Shown in pieces: positions 28,697 through 39,645 of a stretch of DNA of 64,000 bases. A program made the position numbers and the translations under genes. The stretch is from Reinekea forsetii (GTDB taxonomy: Bacteria > Pseudomonadota > Gammaproteobacteria > Pseudomonadales > Natronospirillaceae). The stretch covers positions 62,001 through 126,000 of the forward strand of contig NZ_JAHKPH010000014.1 of assembly GCF_018860385.1 (NCBI RefSeq), in the 5' to 3' direction. The notes under the pieces are model-generated. The model was not told where the DNA came from. It saw only the letters and a list, made by a program, of their open reading frames with translations, and ran no database searches. Numbering within the stretch: position 1 is the first letter of the stretch; every line of letters starts with the position of its first letter.

Positions 28697-30265
28697 TTAT
28701 TTTTGCACGCCAATTTTTACTTTCAATGCTTTGAGATAAAACACAGCCATGATGCCAATCATCACAAAGATAAAAGTCGATATGGTTGCACCCAGTGCAT
28801 AATCTTGCGTATCACCCAAAAAGGCTAATCGGTAAGCGTAGTTCACCAGTAAATCGGTTCCACCAGCGGGAGGATTAGAGGCCAACATCAGTGGAGCGCC
28901 TCGGGTTAAGAGCTGAATTAATACAAAGTTGTTAAAGTTAAATGCAAAGGAGGCAATCAACAACGGCAACAAAGGTTTAATGATTAACGGTAAAGTAATC
29001 TTAAAAAAGTTTACGATGGGGTTAGCCCCCTCTAAGCTCGATGCTTCGTATAGGTCTTTCGGGATTGATTGCAACATACCTAAACATAAAATAAACATAT
29101 AGGGGTAACCTAAATAAACATTCACCAGCAAGATTTTGGTTTTCGACATGGTGATGTCAGTATCCCAAGCCACCTGAAATTGAAACAGCGCATCTAAGGC
29201 GTGGTTAATCTGCCCAAAGTTCTGATTGAACAGTGCTTTAAAAACGAGCATTAGAATAAAGGCAGGCACCGAGTAAGGTAAAATCAATAGCAGCTGATAA
29301 ATACTGCGGCCTTTGATTGGGTCCCATTGCACGAAACTCGCTAAGACAATTCCCAGCATAAATGTTGCGGCTACGGAGAATATAGAAAAGAAAATGGTCC
29401 AGGTAAAAATTGATAAAAATGGTTTTAACATATCTTTATCAGTGACGACTCTTATGTAGTTATCCAATCCAACGTTAACTTGGAAACCGGGAGAGACATA
29501 ATCGCCATTGGGTAGCTCGAAGAAGCCTGTTTCAAAATTTGCGGAAACCTGCTCCCCTGTATCTTGATTGACCAAAACATCGTCTTTTTCAGCGACCCAC
29601 AATGGGTGTATTTCTGCATATTCCCGTAATTTAGATTTCGCGAGCTCTGTACCATTAGGCAACACCAGCTTGATATCGGCGAGTGGTTGTCGGTAAGTAA
29701 TCACAGACTTTCTTGGGGCTTCTTCAAGCACTGGCTCTTCGTTGATTGGCACCATGGGTAGTTTAATGGCTTCAGAATTGTCTAACCCAATCGGATCTTG
29801 CGTGATGAACATTTGATCATCGTCCGCCACCAGCGCTAAGTGAAACTGATCACCTTGGTGATAAATTTTTAAACCATAAGATTCACTGCCTTCGGCAATA
29901 TACGTTTGGCTTAAGAAATAATTCTTAGCTTGCTCATATTCGAGTAAGTGCAGGTTCGACTTATTCGTAAAGGTCAGCCCTAAGGTGTATAAAATCGGCA
30001 TGATGATAAAAAAGGAAACGCCAACAAGTGACGGGAATATATAGCGCCAGACATAAGCTCTATCTGACGTAAATACGAATGCAAAAGCACACGTAAACAC
30101 CAGCATTATGCCTGCGTATAGCATTTCACCTTGGGCATACATTAAAAAGGTAATGTATAAAAAAAACACCGACAACGTGCAGACTAAGCCGTACTGAATT
30201 ACCGTTTTCCATCGCTCCTGGGCCGTCATTTCTGGCGCCATCGGGATGGCGTTTGCATTCGCCAT
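28697..30265 (-). CDS. malF: Maltose ABC transporter permease MalF
   Basis: 522 residues, close to the 514 of E. coli MalF. Membrane helices at the N-terminus, a large periplasmic P2-type domain (about 95-270), then five or so helices with the EAA loop '[20 protein letters not shown]'. The C-terminal '[21 protein letters not shown]' is typical. It lies 240 bp after malE, with two hairpins between them, and 16 bp before malG. Confidence 0.9.
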   Translation of the reverse strand: MANANAIPMAPEMTAQERWKTVIQYGLVCTLSVFFLYITFLMYAQGEMLYAGIMLVFTCAFAFVFTSDRAYVWRYIFPSLVGVSFFIIMPILYTLGLTFTNKSNLHLLEYEQAKNYFLSQTYIAEGSESYGLKIYHQGDQFHLALVADDDQMFITQDPIGLDNSEAIKLPMVPINEEPVLEEAPRKSVITYRQPLADIKLVLPNGTELAKSKLREYAEIHPLWVAEKDDVLVNQDTGEQVSANFETGFFELPNGDYVSPGFQVNVGLDNYIRVVTDKDMLKPFLSIFTWTIFFSIFSVAATFMLGIVLASFVQWDPIKGRSIYQLLLILPYSVPAFILMLVFKALFNQNFGQINHALDALFQFQVAWDTDITMSKTKILLVNVYLGYPYMFILCLGMLQSIPKDLYEASSLEGANPIVNFFKITLPLIIKPLLPLLIASFAFNFNNFVLIQLLTRGAPLMLASNPPAGGTDLLVNYAYRLAFLGDTQDYALGATISTFIFVMIGIMAVFYLKALKVKIGVQK

Positions 30266-30424
30266 GTTCCATCCTTTAATTTACTTATAATTGATAGGGC
30301 TAAGATTAAAGTTTAATCGTTGATTTGTAAGGGTTGAATTTAACATAGTTGGGCAAAACCCAGCTTAATCCAGTTCGTTGGTGGACTGCCCCTTAAGCTC
30401 TTCACTTAGATTATAGTTAAGCTC

Positions 30425-30489
30425 AAAAAAAAGGGCTTACAGCCGCAGCTATAAACCCTTTTTTAACCCCCGAATAGAGTTACGGGGGT
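30425..30489 (-). terminator. Paired hairpins between malE and malF
   Basis: Read on the minus strand, a 7-bp GC hairpin (30466-30472 with 30483-30489) is followed by an 11-bp hairpin (30432-30442 with 30447-30457 approximately) ending in a run of eight T. This looks like a partial terminator that lowers malFG relative to the abundant binding protein, the position where E. coli malE-malF carries palindromic units. Confidence 0.7.
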
Positions 30490-30505
30490 CTAGCTAACGG
30501 ATCAC

Positions 30506-31687
30506 TTATTCAGTGATACGAGCCGCTGCATCATTCAATGCCGCTTCAGCTGTTTGCGCACCTTGAGTAATAGAGGTTAACGCAGCTTCCATGTTGCTCC
30601 AGAACGCATCCATTTCTGGTACGTTTGGCATTGGCTCACTGGTTGTCCAAACTTTAAAGGCTTCAGCAATACGCTTATCTTCTTTACCCACTTTCTTCAT
30701 GAATTTCTTATGAGTCACGGCACCTAGGGCACGATCATCATTAACCATGGTCAAACCTTCTTCAGTTAATAGGTAGTTTTCAATGAACTCTACCGCTAAC
30801 TCTTTGTTTGGAGAAGAAGCGTTGATACCAGCAGAAAGTACGCCAGTGAAAGCTCTTGGCTTACCTTTTCCTACTTTAGGATAAGGCGCAAGTTCGAAAT
30901 CGATGCCCGCTTTTTGGTAATCAGCCCAAGCCCATGGTCCGTTAATGACACAAGCTACTTCGCCAGCTTTAAATGCGGCATCGAATACGCCGTAGTCAAC
31001 ACCAGCCGGCATAACACCTTCGTCGATTAAATCTTTAATCATTTGAGCACCAGCAATGGCACCCGGAGTATTAACACCCGTTACTTTAGAATTGTAAGAA
31101 CCATCAACCTGTTCAAACGCGTAACCACCTTCAGCTGTTAAGAAGCCATAAGTGAAGTAAGTGTTGTTGTAATCCCACATAAGCGCTTTTTTACCTTGAG
31201 CTGCTAGGCCAGGCGCTGCTTCACGTACTTCATCAATAGATTTAAATGGCTTGTCAACGATATCGGTGTTACAGATCTGAGTAGGACCTTCAACGTTGAT
31301 TGGGTAACCATAGACTTGACCGTTATAAGATGTAGCCGCCCAGAAAGAGTCATCTAATGCTTTCATAACATCTTTACTTGGAGAAACTGGAGAGATCAAA
31401 CCAGACTTCGCCCAAGAACCAAAGCGATCGTGTGCCCAAATGAAAACGTCTGGACCTTTACCGATGGCAGCTTCTTGCTGGAATTTACCAGTTGCATCAT
31501 CAGGCGTTTCAACTGTAACAGTTATGCCAGTGTCATCGGCAAAAACATCACCGACTTCTTGCAAACCGTTATAGCCTTTATCTGAACCAATCCAAATGGT
31601 CAGAGAGCCTTCTTCCCAAGCCATTGCTTGAGTGCCTAAGGTAGCACTGGCAACAGCCAACGCAGTAACTAATGTTTTCTTCATCAT
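30506..31687 (-). CDS. malE: Maltose/maltodextrin-binding protein MalE
   Basis: 393 residues with a signal peptide ending AMA (residues 1-23). The mature part reads as a classic MalE: '[18 protein letters not shown]', '[19 protein letters not shown]', '[13 protein letters not shown]', '[19 protein letters not shown]'. It delivers maltodextrins to MalFG in the periplasm. The start codon has AGGAAG nine bases upstream; a second in-frame ATG follows at once. Confidence 0.92.
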   Translation of the reverse strand: MMKKTLVTALAVASATLGTQAMAWEEGSLTIWIGSDKGYNGLQEVGDVFADDTGITVTVETPDDATGKFQQEAAIGKGPDVFIWAHDRFGSWAKSGLISPVSPSKDVMKALDDSFWAATSYNGQVYGYPINVEGPTQICNTDIVDKPFKSIDEVREAAPGLAAQGKKALMWDYNNTYFTYGFLTAEGGYAFEQVDGSYNSKVTGVNTPGAIAGAQMIKDLIDEGVMPAGVDYGVFDAAFKAGEVACVINGPWAWADYQKAGIDFELAPYPKVGKGKPRAFTGVLSAGINASSPNKELAVEFIENYLLTEEGLTMVNDDRALGAVTHKKFMKKVGKEDKRIAEAFKVWTTSEPMPNVPEMDAFWSNMEAALTSITQGAQTAEAALNDAAARITE

Positions 31688-31939
31688 TGTTGGAGCTTCC
31701 TATCTTATTATTGTCGTGTGCCTAAGAATTACTTCATTACAGCACTTAAAGTAACGTCTTCTACTTAAGTGTCCAAGATCGGTTTTTTCATTCTACGGTA
31801 AAATCCACCTAACCCACCCCATCTAACTACCTATTTTGGCAAATTAGACGGAATAGCCGTGAATTATTTGACGATCTTAAGTCTATTGCTCAAAGGGTGA
31901 ACAATAGCTGAATGCCAACTTTTTTATTTGCCTTACGCT

Positions 31940-32116
31940 CTATTCATCGTCTAATAATGAATAATGCGTTTGCAATTGATACGCCACCAAAAAGGCAATC
32001 AACGCTCCGAGTGTGCAAAAAATCGATAAGCTGAACAGGCCACTGTCAATAAGTACCATGGCAGTACCTAATAAAGCGCAAGCGGTAAAAACGGTAATCA
32101 AGAACAACCCTTTCAT
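31940..32116 (-). CDS. Small two-helix membrane protein (58 aa)
   Basis: A 58-residue gene found by reading the minus strand. It starts MKGLFLITVF and ends HYSLLDDE. Two hydrophobic segments (about 3-22 and 26-47) are joined by a short IDSG turn, giving a small inner-membrane protein. GAGGGGG lies six bases before the ATG, which is strong support for translation. It stands alone between malE and the chemoreceptor gene. Family and function are not recognised. Confidence 0.65.
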   Translation of the reverse strand: MKGLFLITVFTACALLGTAMVLIDSGLFSLSIFCTLGALIAFLVAYQLQTHYSLLDDE

Positions 32117-32252
32117 ACAACCCCCTCTCTTCAGAATTCTAGCGCACCCTGCGCCAACTGGTTAAAGAGAGTTTAGTTCACATATTTCAGGCCTGCAGCG
32201 AATCGTACAAAACAACACTATTTGACGACAAATTGACAGCTCAAAAGACCCC

Positions 32253-33983
32253 TTATGATTTGAGCTGATCACTTATTTTGTGCACGGAGCCTGCCATCTG
32301 ATCAAGCAACAGGGCATGTTCAGTTAAGCGCGTAATCTGCTCTGTGATACGCATGACGCTGTCGTCGACACTGATGGCTACCGAAGATTGCTCACCCGTT
32401 GCCTCGGCTATTTGATTATTTAACTTTTGCATCTCACTCACGAGCTGAGCCACCTGTTCTATCGAATCTTGAACTTGCCGTGCATGTGCCATATTTTTTT
32501 CGCTGCTGGCACGAGATTCACTCATTTCTTTTACGGCCTGCTCGGCACCTTGCTGCAGCTTTTGCACAGTCTCTTGAATCTCAATGGTCGATTGCTGAGT
32601 TCGGCTGGCTAAGCTCCGTACTTCATCAGCGACCACGGCAAAGCCGCGGCCTTGATCCCCTGCTCTGGCGGCCTCAATAGCAGCATTCAATGCCAGCAAG
32701 TTGGTTTGCTCTGATATTCCACTGATCACTGACAGCACCGTGCCAATCTCTTCGGTATTTTTAGCCAACTCATTCACGACTTCGGTAGAATTGTCGATCC
32801 GATGAGTTAATCGCTCCAAGCTTTGAACGCTCTCAGTAATCGTTTGCTGACCAAAAGTGACGGCACTGGTTACTTGCGAGGCTAATTCAGACGCCGTTTC
32901 CGTGGTGGATTTTACCTGCTCTGCACTGTCGGATAATTGATGGGTGGCGACCGATACCATCTCTATTTCTTTTTGTACTTTGTTGGTATTTTCCGATAAC
33001 CCTTCTTCTTTTGGACTCGCTTGTGCCATTAAAGAATCAAGTAACTGTGCACTGTGCTCCGTTGCTTGCCGTGACGAGTTTATTTGCTCGACTAATTCAT
33101 TGTAGGCCGAAACTACGCCATTTAACTCTGGATCGCTTTGCGTTTCTATTAGCTGCCAATCGTTTCTTTTAATACCAGCCTGTACCCGTACCGATAACTG
33201 TTGAATCGGTTTTAACAACCTTTGGAATGCAACCGCCGCCGCTATTGCAATAATAACCAGAAGGGCAACGCTGTAGGTCAGTGCCGATCCGATAATACTC
33301 TTTGCGGTGCGTCCAATATCTTCTCCTGCGGCATAGGCAGCATCGCCAGCTTGCTTAATCGCATTAGAGCCTTGGCTAATCTGATCCATTGAGTTGGCTT
33401 GTTCATTCACGTATTGGTCTCGTAAGGCATTGAGCAAAGTCAATACTTTATCGGCCTGCAATTTTGCACCTTCGCCCATCGACTTACCCATAGACACCGA
33501 ATTACTTTCGAACATTTCAAACATACGCTCAGCGTAGAGTTGAAAGCTTTCAGCCTCTTTTGTGATGCCTACAAAAACTGCAGCATTTTCGGGATCACTT
33601 TGGCTCATAGCCGTAAGCTGTTGCAAAAGCTGGTCATGCTTTTCTCGGCCAGACTCTAATGAGGCGGTGACCAACGTCAACGCTCCTTGAAAATACCAAT
33701 AGGTAGTCTCATTCAGTAAATTAATGGCACTGTTTATTTGATGCACCCGCTCGATATTAATTTGCTGATCTGCGATTAACTCAATGTGCTGTGTTGATTG
33801 CGCTGCTTGCGTTGCTATGAGGGTTAATTGTTGATCGACTATCGGATGAACCGTCTGAATCTTTTTTATAATAAACAGGTTTACAGCAAGCACTGCCAGC
33901 GCAATCGCGAATATGAAACAGACAAAACGCACCTTAAGTGACCCGCTTCGAGACTTAGGCTTTTCTGGGGAGTGGTTTTTCAT
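32253..33983 (-). CDS. Methyl-accepting chemotaxis protein
   Basis: About 576 residues from ATG 33983, chosen because GAGG lies eight bases upstream (an ATG at 34037 is also open). Two membrane helices (about 14-34 and 230-250) flank a helical periplasmic sensor region, followed by a HAMP-like linker and the signalling tip '[20 protein letters not shown]' with '[14 protein letters not shown]'. The protein signals to CheA/CheW. The ligand is unknown. The C-terminus lacks a visible CheR-tethering pentapeptide. Confidence 0.88.
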   Translation of the reverse strand: MKNHSPEKPKSRSGSLKVRFVCFIFAIALAVLAVNLFIIKKIQTVHPIVDQQLTLIATQAAQSTQHIELIADQQINIERVHQINSAINLLNETTYWYFQGALTLVTASLESGREKHDQLLQQLTAMSQSDPENAAVFVGITKEAESFQLYAERMFEMFESNSVSMGKSMGEGAKLQADKVLTLLNALRDQYVNEQANSMDQISQGSNAIKQAGDAAYAAGEDIGRTAKSIIGSALTYSVALLVIIAIAAAVAFQRLLKPIQQLSVRVQAGIKRNDWQLIETQSDPELNGVVSAYNELVEQINSSRQATEHSAQLLDSLMAQASPKEEGLSENTNKVQKEIEMVSVATHQLSDSAEQVKSTTETASELASQVTSAVTFGQQTITESVQSLERLTHRIDNSTEVVNELAKNTEEIGTVLSVISGISEQTNLLALNAAIEAARAGDQGRGFAVVADEVRSLASRTQQSTIEIQETVQKLQQGAEQAVKEMSESRASSEKNMAHARQVQDSIEQVAQLVSEMQKLNNQIAEATGEQSSVAISVDDSVMRITEQITRLTEHALLLDQMAGSVHKISDQLKS

Positions 33984-34095
33984 TAAAGGCGCCTCAAACA
34001 TAACTATACCTAAGGAGTAGCCTAGCAGCCTTTGCAAAAATTGTGAGATCAGGCTGATAGAGAAACAGAGTCTTATTTATCGTCCATTGTTTGAG

Positions 34096-34563
34096 TTACT
34101 TGAAGGGCTTTTCTTTCTCGAAACGAGCCTTATAAAAGGCATCATTCTCTGGGAGACCAATTAATAGCCACAATTCGCCTTTAGGACTGACCCGGCTACG
34201 AATGACTCGAGCTTCTCGGTCTAGGTATTTTTGCAGCCAATCTAAAGCGGCTTGCCTTGAATTAGGGAGCCGATACCACTGGTTCGCCCATTCATTACTC
34301 CATGCCATTATTTGATCTTCATACACATGGCGAATGCGCTCATCGACACTGGCGTCCGATAAAGGGGACTGCCGAAGTTGCGTAACAGGGTACCCCGGCA
34401 TTTGAGGATCACATACAAATGCCGGCGCAGGAGTGCGGGGGCTATCGGGGTATACGCAACGAGTCATCTCGGTATTTAAAGACCGAGAACTACAGGACAA
34501 CATCAAGCACCCTATGGCCAAATAGGCCAACAAAGACTTAATGTGGAGCCAAACGTTCGCCAT
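34096..34563 (-). CDS. Predicted lipoprotein
   Basis: 155 residues. The N-terminal hydrophobic stretch ends in the lipobox 'LMLSC', so the mature protein starts at Cys 24 and is lipid-anchored. The rest contains two further Cys ('RCVYP', 'FVCDP') and a helical part with several Trp ('MAWSNEWANQWYRL', 'ALDWLQKYLD'). No family recognised. It lies 40 bp after serA on the same strand. Confidence 0.65.
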   Translation of the reverse strand: MANVWLHIKSLLAYLAIGCLMLSCSSRSLNTEMTRCVYPDSPRTPAPAFVCDPQMPGYPVTQLRQSPLSDASVDERIRHVYEDQIMAWSNEWANQWYRLPNSRQAALDWLQKYLDREARVIRSRVSPKGELWLLIGLPENDAFYKARFEKEKPFK

Positions 34564-34603
34564 AATTACCCTCGTACTACCTTTAAAATCCGAGCCTGTA
34601 TTA

Positions 34604-35833
34604 TTAAAACAATATACGAGCTCGAATTGTTCCCGTCACTGCCAATACTTTTTCTAATGCCGTTTCAGAGCAATCTGCCGAAACATCAATAACAACATAA
34701 CCAATTTGCTCAGAAGTTTGTAAGTACTGACCAATAATGTTGATGTTATTTTCAGAAAACACGGTGTTAATTTCCGATAATACGCCAGGAATATTTTTAT
34801 GAACATGCAAAATTCGATGCGCATTGGGGTGCGATGGTAATGCAACTTGTGGGAAGTTAACGGCCGACAGCGTAGTACCGTTGTCTGAGAATGTCGCCAG
34901 TTTTTCGGCAACTTCAATGCCAATGTTAAGTTGCGCTTCAAGCGTAGACCCACCGACATGAGGTGTAAGAATAACATTGTCGAACTCCCTTAACGGTGAG
35001 ACAAACTCATCCGTATTTGAGCGTGGCTCAACTGGGAACACATCAATAGCGGCACCTAAAAGCTTTTTACTTCGTATCGCATCGGCTAAGTCGTCTATAT
35101 CTACTACTGTGCCTCTAGCTGCATTAATAAAGACGCTATTCTCTTTCATTTGATCAAACTGCGCTTTTGCCATCATCCACTTAGTTGAAGTCGTTTCTGG
35201 CACATGAAGCGAAACTACATCGGCTTTACTCAGAAGATCATTTAAAGAACCAACTTGTTGAGCGTTGCCCATTGGAAGCTTGGTCACAATGTCATAAAAC
35301 AGCACTTCCATGCCCAGCCCTTCAGCAAGCACACCTAACTGGGTGCCGATACTGCCATAACCCACAATACCGAGCTTTTTGCCTCGGATTTCATAGCTGT
35401 TCTCGGCTGTTTTTTTCCAACCACCTTGATGGCAGGCGGCGTTTTTCTCAGGGACACCGCGTAACAATAATATGGCTTCGGCCAAGACCAATTCAGCAAC
35501 CGATCGAGTGTTTGAATAAGGAGCGTTAAAAACAGCTATACCACGGGCGGCTGCGGCTTTTAAGTCTACCTGATTGGTTCCTATGCAAAAGCAACCTACC
35601 GCGACCAGCTTTTTCGCGGCTTCGAATACTTTTTCAGTCAATTGCGTGCGAGAACGGATGCCAATAAAGTGGACATTTTTGATTTTTTCGATCAGTTCGG
35701 CTTCAGGAAGCGAACCTTTCAGCAATTCTATGTTGCTGTAACCAGCGTTGGTTAGTGTATCTAAGGCGCTTTGGTGAACGCCCTCTAAGAGTAAAATGCG
35801 AATTTTGCTTTTATCGAGGGAAGTTTTGTTCAT
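34604..35833 (-). CDS. serA: D-3-phosphoglycerate dehydrogenase
   Basis: 409 residues, matching the E. coli-type enzyme (410). First step of serine synthesis. NAD-binding motif 'LGIVGYGSIGTQLGVLAEGLG', catalytic region 'NAARGTVVDIDDLADAI', 'LTPHVGGSTLEAQ', and a C-terminal ACT domain ('HKNIPGVLSEINTVFSENNIN') that normally binds serine for feedback inhibition. Single gene. Confidence 0.93.
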   Translation of the reverse strand: MNKTSLDKSKIRILLLEGVHQSALDTLTNAGYSNIELLKGSLPEAELIEKIKNVHFIGIRSRTQLTEKVFEAAKKLVAVGCFCIGTNQVDLKAAAARGIAVFNAPYSNTRSVAELVLAEAILLLRGVPEKNAACHQGGWKKTAENSYEIRGKKLGIVGYGSIGTQLGVLAEGLGMEVLFYDIVTKLPMGNAQQVGSLNDLLSKADVVSLHVPETTSTKWMMAKAQFDQMKENSVFINAARGTVVDIDDLADAIRSKKLLGAAIDVFPVEPRSNTDEFVSPLREFDNVILTPHVGGSTLEAQLNIGIEVAEKLATFSDNGTTLSAVNFPQVALPSHPNAHRILHVHKNIPGVLSEINTVFSENNINIIGQYLQTSEQIGYVVIDVSADCSETALEKVLAVTGTIRARILF

Positions 35834-36093
35834 CTTTGGGCTCTGCTAAAGGTGACTAATAGGGTTGCAACTCCATGATAACACAGGCTTTATGTGGATT
35901 TTCAGCCAAATATTGCAATGTAATCATTCATTTCAGGGTATTTTCGCCCTTTTTCTAACTCAATCACAACCAGATACGAGTTATATTGAGTATTCTGACC
36001 TCTTTACCCTTGGGTTATTGCCGCCTAGGCCACTATATCGTTATACTTGCCGCCATTCTAAAAATTGCTGACTTGAATAAAACGGACTAATAC

Positions 36094-36504
36094 ATGAAAA
36101 AACTGCTTATTTTAATTAGTACATTGACTGCAAGCTTCGTGTTTGCCGACTATACAAGCTATGAAGACGAAGTAGCCGAACGTTTGAAACCGGCCGGAAA
36201 CGTTTGTGTGCAAGGCGAAGAATGTACCACCGCCACGGCTACAGCGACCGTTGCTGACACGGGTCCTAAAAGTGGTGATCAAGTTTATACAACGGCCTGC
36301 GCCGCCTGCCACGGCACTGGTGCCTTAAATGCGCCGAAATTAGGTGATGCCGCAGCTTGGGCGCCTCGCCAAACCAAAGGTTTAGACACACTTTACGCAA
36401 ATGCTATTAATGGCTTCAATGCGATGCCGCCTCGTGGTGGTAATGCCGCGTTGAGCGACGATGAAGTGAAAGCCGCAGTTGATCACATGTTGAATGGTCT
36501 ATAA
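36094..36504 (+). CDS. Cytochrome c5-like periplasmic cytochrome
   Basis: 136 residues with a signal peptide (1-18, ending VFA). One haem site CAACH (69-73) and a Met ligand in 'NAMPPRGG'. The C-terminal 'LSDDEVKAAVDHMLNGL' is typical of cytochrome c5/c555-type electron carriers. There are two extra Cys before the haem domain (38 and 44). It has its own terminator downstream. Likely carries electrons to a terminal oxidase (family knowledge). Confidence 0.87.
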   Translation: MKKLLILISTLTASFVFADYTSYEDEVAERLKPAGNVCVQGEECTTATATATVADTGPKSGDQVYTTACAACHGTGALNAPKLGDAAAWAPRQTKGLDTLYANAINGFNAMPPRGGNAALSDDEVKAAVDHMLNGL

Positions 36505-36533
36505 AACATTGATCTGAGTACATGAAAAAATTT

Positions 36534-36558
36534 AAGGGTGGCCTATGCTGCCCTTTTT
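36534..36558 (+). terminator. Terminator of the cytochrome gene
   Basis: A hairpin of 9 pairs with two wobbles (36534-36542 with 36547-36555) and a CTAT loop runs into five T. Confidence 0.6.
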
Positions 36559-36757
36559 AATGCCCATCGTTTGAGCGTCAGCGCCAACCCAGCTTTTATG
36601 AACAGTTCGACTTCAACTTCTGTATTTAACTCCAATGTACGTACTACTGAGTCTACCACCAAAATAACGCTTCGTTTTTTAACTAATTTATACAGCTAGG
36701 TAAGAATAGGGCTAAAGGCAAACACCTGCTTTAACCCAAAATAAAACCAATTCGACG

Positions 36758-39583
36758 TTATGGGTGGTGTACCGCGACAACTTTTTTCCCATTTAACAAC
36801 CTACCAAGTAAGTCATTCACTTGCTCAGTTGTGACAGTGGCTAGCATAGCCTCACCATTATCATAATCTGTAATATCGCCGCCTAAAAATAGAATACCGG
36901 TTAGATTATTCAAAATACCTGTATTGGTGGCGAGGTTTTGTTTTTCTGATTCCGCCACACGATGACTTGCTTCCAAGACCTCCTGGTCCGTCAACGGGGT
37001 TTCTATCAGTTTTTGCAAGGTTTCATCCAATGCGGTTAGGGCTTCTTTTTCTCGAGCTGGTTCTGTACTCAGGTGAATTTGTAATTGCCACTGCTGTTGA
37101 TCAAAGGTCTGAATACCCTGAAAAACCGCCGTTCCGTATGTGAGACCCGAATCTTCACGTATCGCTTTATGCAAGCGTTTTTCTACAGCTTGAATCATCA
37201 CTTCCGACGCTAAGTAGCGTTGCACGTCAACGGGTAATTCTGTCTGTGCAAAAAGGTAAGTGATGTCGGTTTTTTCTTCAGCTTGACCCGCAACGCGGAT
37301 AAATCGGCTCTCTGTGGTAATGGGTCCCAAGCTTCTGCTAACACTTGGCCCAGGCAATGGCAAACCCGCCAAATAAGCCTTTAAGGCGGGGGCAACTTGA
37401 TCTGGCGTTACATCACCCACAATAGCCACTATAACCCCCTGATTATCCTTTAAAATCGACTCTTGCACCGCAACAAGATCAGCTCTTGTAACCGCAGCAA
37501 ATTCGTCTGGGCTGAAATAGACATAACGTGGATCTTCAACGCCATAAACCGCCGCTAAGAACTGCTTTTCAAATTCATACGTCGGGGTAGCCTGGTATTG
37601 GGCACTGTGTTCCACACTGCTGTTTAAGGTAAGAGCGATCATTTGCTCGTTCAATGCAACATCGGTCAATGAACCAGATGTTAGCTTTAACATTTGGCCT
37701 AGCTGGTCTGCTTGACCGGAAAGTTCGACCCCGCTAGCGTTTTCATCAATAAAGACATTGTAACCAATGCCATCAAGATCTAATTTATCGAAAAAATCTT
37801 GGCCGCTTCGGCCTTCTAGCCCGGAACGAATACGGACCTCACTCCATTGCTCCGAAGCCGCAATGAGGTCATTGCTCATTTGACGGTTGCCACCAAAAAC
37901 CATAGTTTGGGTATAGACACGACTCGGTTCAATGTCACTTTGCTTAAGAACGACGGTAATTCCATTCTCTAGCGCCCAAATAAACAAACCTTCCTCTTCT
38001 GTTAGGTCAAATTCTTGGCTAATGGAGCCTGGGAATTCATAATTAAGCCCTCCCCCTGCAGCAGAAGTTTCCACTGGCGCACTTACCTCTTGCTGCCAAG
38101 CCTCTGCGTATATTGCGGGCCAGTCTTGCGTCTCAGGTGTGATTGTTTTTGGGTGATAAAAATAGGCGGCCAGGTCTTGTGAACCGATGGTTTGAGCAAT
38201 GTAGTGATTGATCTTTTCAAGTTTAACAGCAGTTGCCATTTTTTCCGATTCAATAACCGCGGCATCAATGTCTTCTAACGCCATATTTGTGCTTAAAAAG
38301 TACATCAAGTAGTCGGAGTGGCTCTCGCTATCAGCACCTTGCAGCCAGCTTTGAATGTTCTTATTCTGCATAAGAATTTTTTGTTTGGCCGTTGCAAACT
38401 CGGAGGCCGTAATACCATATCGTTGTAGGCGGTTAAGCTCTAGTGTTATATCGTTTAGCGCTTGGTTTTGTTTCCCATCATAAGCCGTCGCCCATAGATT
38501 TAGGTATTTAGTTTGTTCAAAAAACTCCCCTATTTGAGAGCCAGCATCAATAATTGCAGCATCTGAAACTTCGCCCAATCGTTGTAACCTTGCACTTAAA
38601 ACAGACGTATAGACCTGATCGATAAAATCAATCTCGCGGGCAATTGGCGTGTCTGAGCCATACCGATGTACTGGCATATATAACTGCCATTGATGGCTTG
38701 TAACATTACTGTCGGTGACACCTTTAAAACGAGATCCTTCTATTGTTACGGTACCTAATGCGTAATTGATTTCAGAGGTTGGCTCAGCAGTCCAGGGCGT
38801 AAAAACAGTATTAATCGTTTCAACCGCATCAAAAACGCCTTCTGGATACACCACAACAAACTCAGCGTTGTCTGGGCGGTACCATTTCTGATAATAATCT
38901 CTTAGCTGTGTGGCCGTTGCGCTGGCCACGATATCATTATCGCCAATAGGCAAACGATTCAGTAAATGCGTACCCTGATACAAGTCGTTATATTCTTGCA
39001 ACCAAGACTGCTCTTCTGTTCCAAAGTTAGAACGCCATTCTTCAATGACCACTGGAGCCTCTTTAGACACCTCTTCTTGCGCAAAGCTAATGGCCGTTGC
39101 CCAGTCGTACATTACTTCAAAAGCGGTATCAATAAGCTCAGGTTGATCGACGGGAACAGTCAGTTTATAAACAGTCTCGTCAAAAGAAGTATGTGCGTTG
39201 ATATCGCCACCAAAACTCATGCCTGCCGATTCAAAAAATTCAACAATATCATTTTTAGGAAAGCGTTCAGTACCATTAAAGGCCATGTGCTCGACAAAGT
39301 GTGCAAGCCCTAACTCAGTATCCGTTTCAACCAACGAACCAGAGCGTATCCGTAAGCGCAACTCTACTCGGTCACGAGAGCCGTTATCGGGTAACGTTTT
39401 TACATACCAGTCTAACCCATTAGGCAATGTACCACTTTGGATAAGAGGATCGGGCACCGCCTGCCACGCTTGCTCAGCGCTGAAAGAAACGACTTGCGAG
39501 CGCTCTGTGGACTGCGGCAACAGAACACTGCAACCTGCGAGTACAACTGCAGACAAGGTAGCTCCGATTATTGACTTTTTCAT
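36758..39583 (-). CDS. M16 family zinc metallopeptidase (insulinase type), lipoprotein
   Basis: 941 residues. The N-terminus ends in lipobox 'VVLAGC' (Cys 18), so it is likely an outer-membrane or periplasmic lipoprotein. The inverted zinc motif HFVEH is at 95-99, with the downstream Glu in 'VVIEEWRSNFG'. Two M16 halves are present; the second lacks HxxEH, as usual for PqqL-like proteins. It probably degrades peptides in the periplasm. It borders the bacteriocin-like island 62 bp downstream of the exporter gene on the same strand, so co-transcription is possible though not shown. Confidence 0.87.
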   Translation of the reverse strand: MKKSIIGATLSAVVLAGCSVLLPQSTERSQVVSFSAEQAWQAVPDPLIQSGTLPNGLDWYVKTLPDNGSRDRVELRLRIRSGSLVETDTELGLAHFVEHMAFNGTERFPKNDIVEFFESAGMSFGGDINAHTSFDETVYKLTVPVDQPELIDTAFEVMYDWATAISFAQEEVSKEAPVVIEEWRSNFGTEEQSWLQEYNDLYQGTHLLNRLPIGDNDIVASATATQLRDYYQKWYRPDNAEFVVVYPEGVFDAVETINTVFTPWTAEPTSEINYALGTVTIEGSRFKGVTDSNVTSHQWQLYMPVHRYGSDTPIAREIDFIDQVYTSVLSARLQRLGEVSDAAIIDAGSQIGEFFEQTKYLNLWATAYDGKQNQALNDITLELNRLQRYGITASEFATAKQKILMQNKNIQSWLQGADSESHSDYLMYFLSTNMALEDIDAAVIESEKMATAVKLEKINHYIAQTIGSQDLAAYFYHPKTITPETQDWPAIYAEAWQQEVSAPVETSAAGGGLNYEFPGSISQEFDLTEEEGLFIWALENGITVVLKQSDIEPSRVYTQTMVFGGNRQMSNDLIAASEQWSEVRIRSGLEGRSGQDFFDKLDLDGIGYNVFIDENASGVELSGQADQLGQMLKLTSGSLTDVALNEQMIALTLNSSVEHSAQYQATPTYEFEKQFLAAVYGVEDPRYVYFSPDEFAAVTRADLVAVQESILKDNQGVIVAIVGDVTPDQVAPALKAYLAGLPLPGPSVSRSLGPITTESRFIRVAGQAEEKTDITYLFAQTELPVDVQRYLASEVMIQAVEKRLHKAIREDSGLTYGTAVFQGIQTFDQQQWQLQIHLSTEPAREKEALTALDETLQKLIETPLTDQEVLEASHRVAESEKQNLATNTGILNNLTGILFLGGDITDYDNGEAMLATVTTEQVNDLLGRLLNGKKVVAVHHP

Positions 39584-39645
39584 TAAGGTTCCTTCTATGA
39601 TTTCAGTAAATAACTAATGGGTAAATATGCTTAGATTGGTTAATA

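Noticed and set aside
31805-31830. G-rich stretch upstream of malE as a MalT box
   Set aside because: It does not match GGGGA(T/G)GAGG well enough, and the expected repeat spacing is absent.
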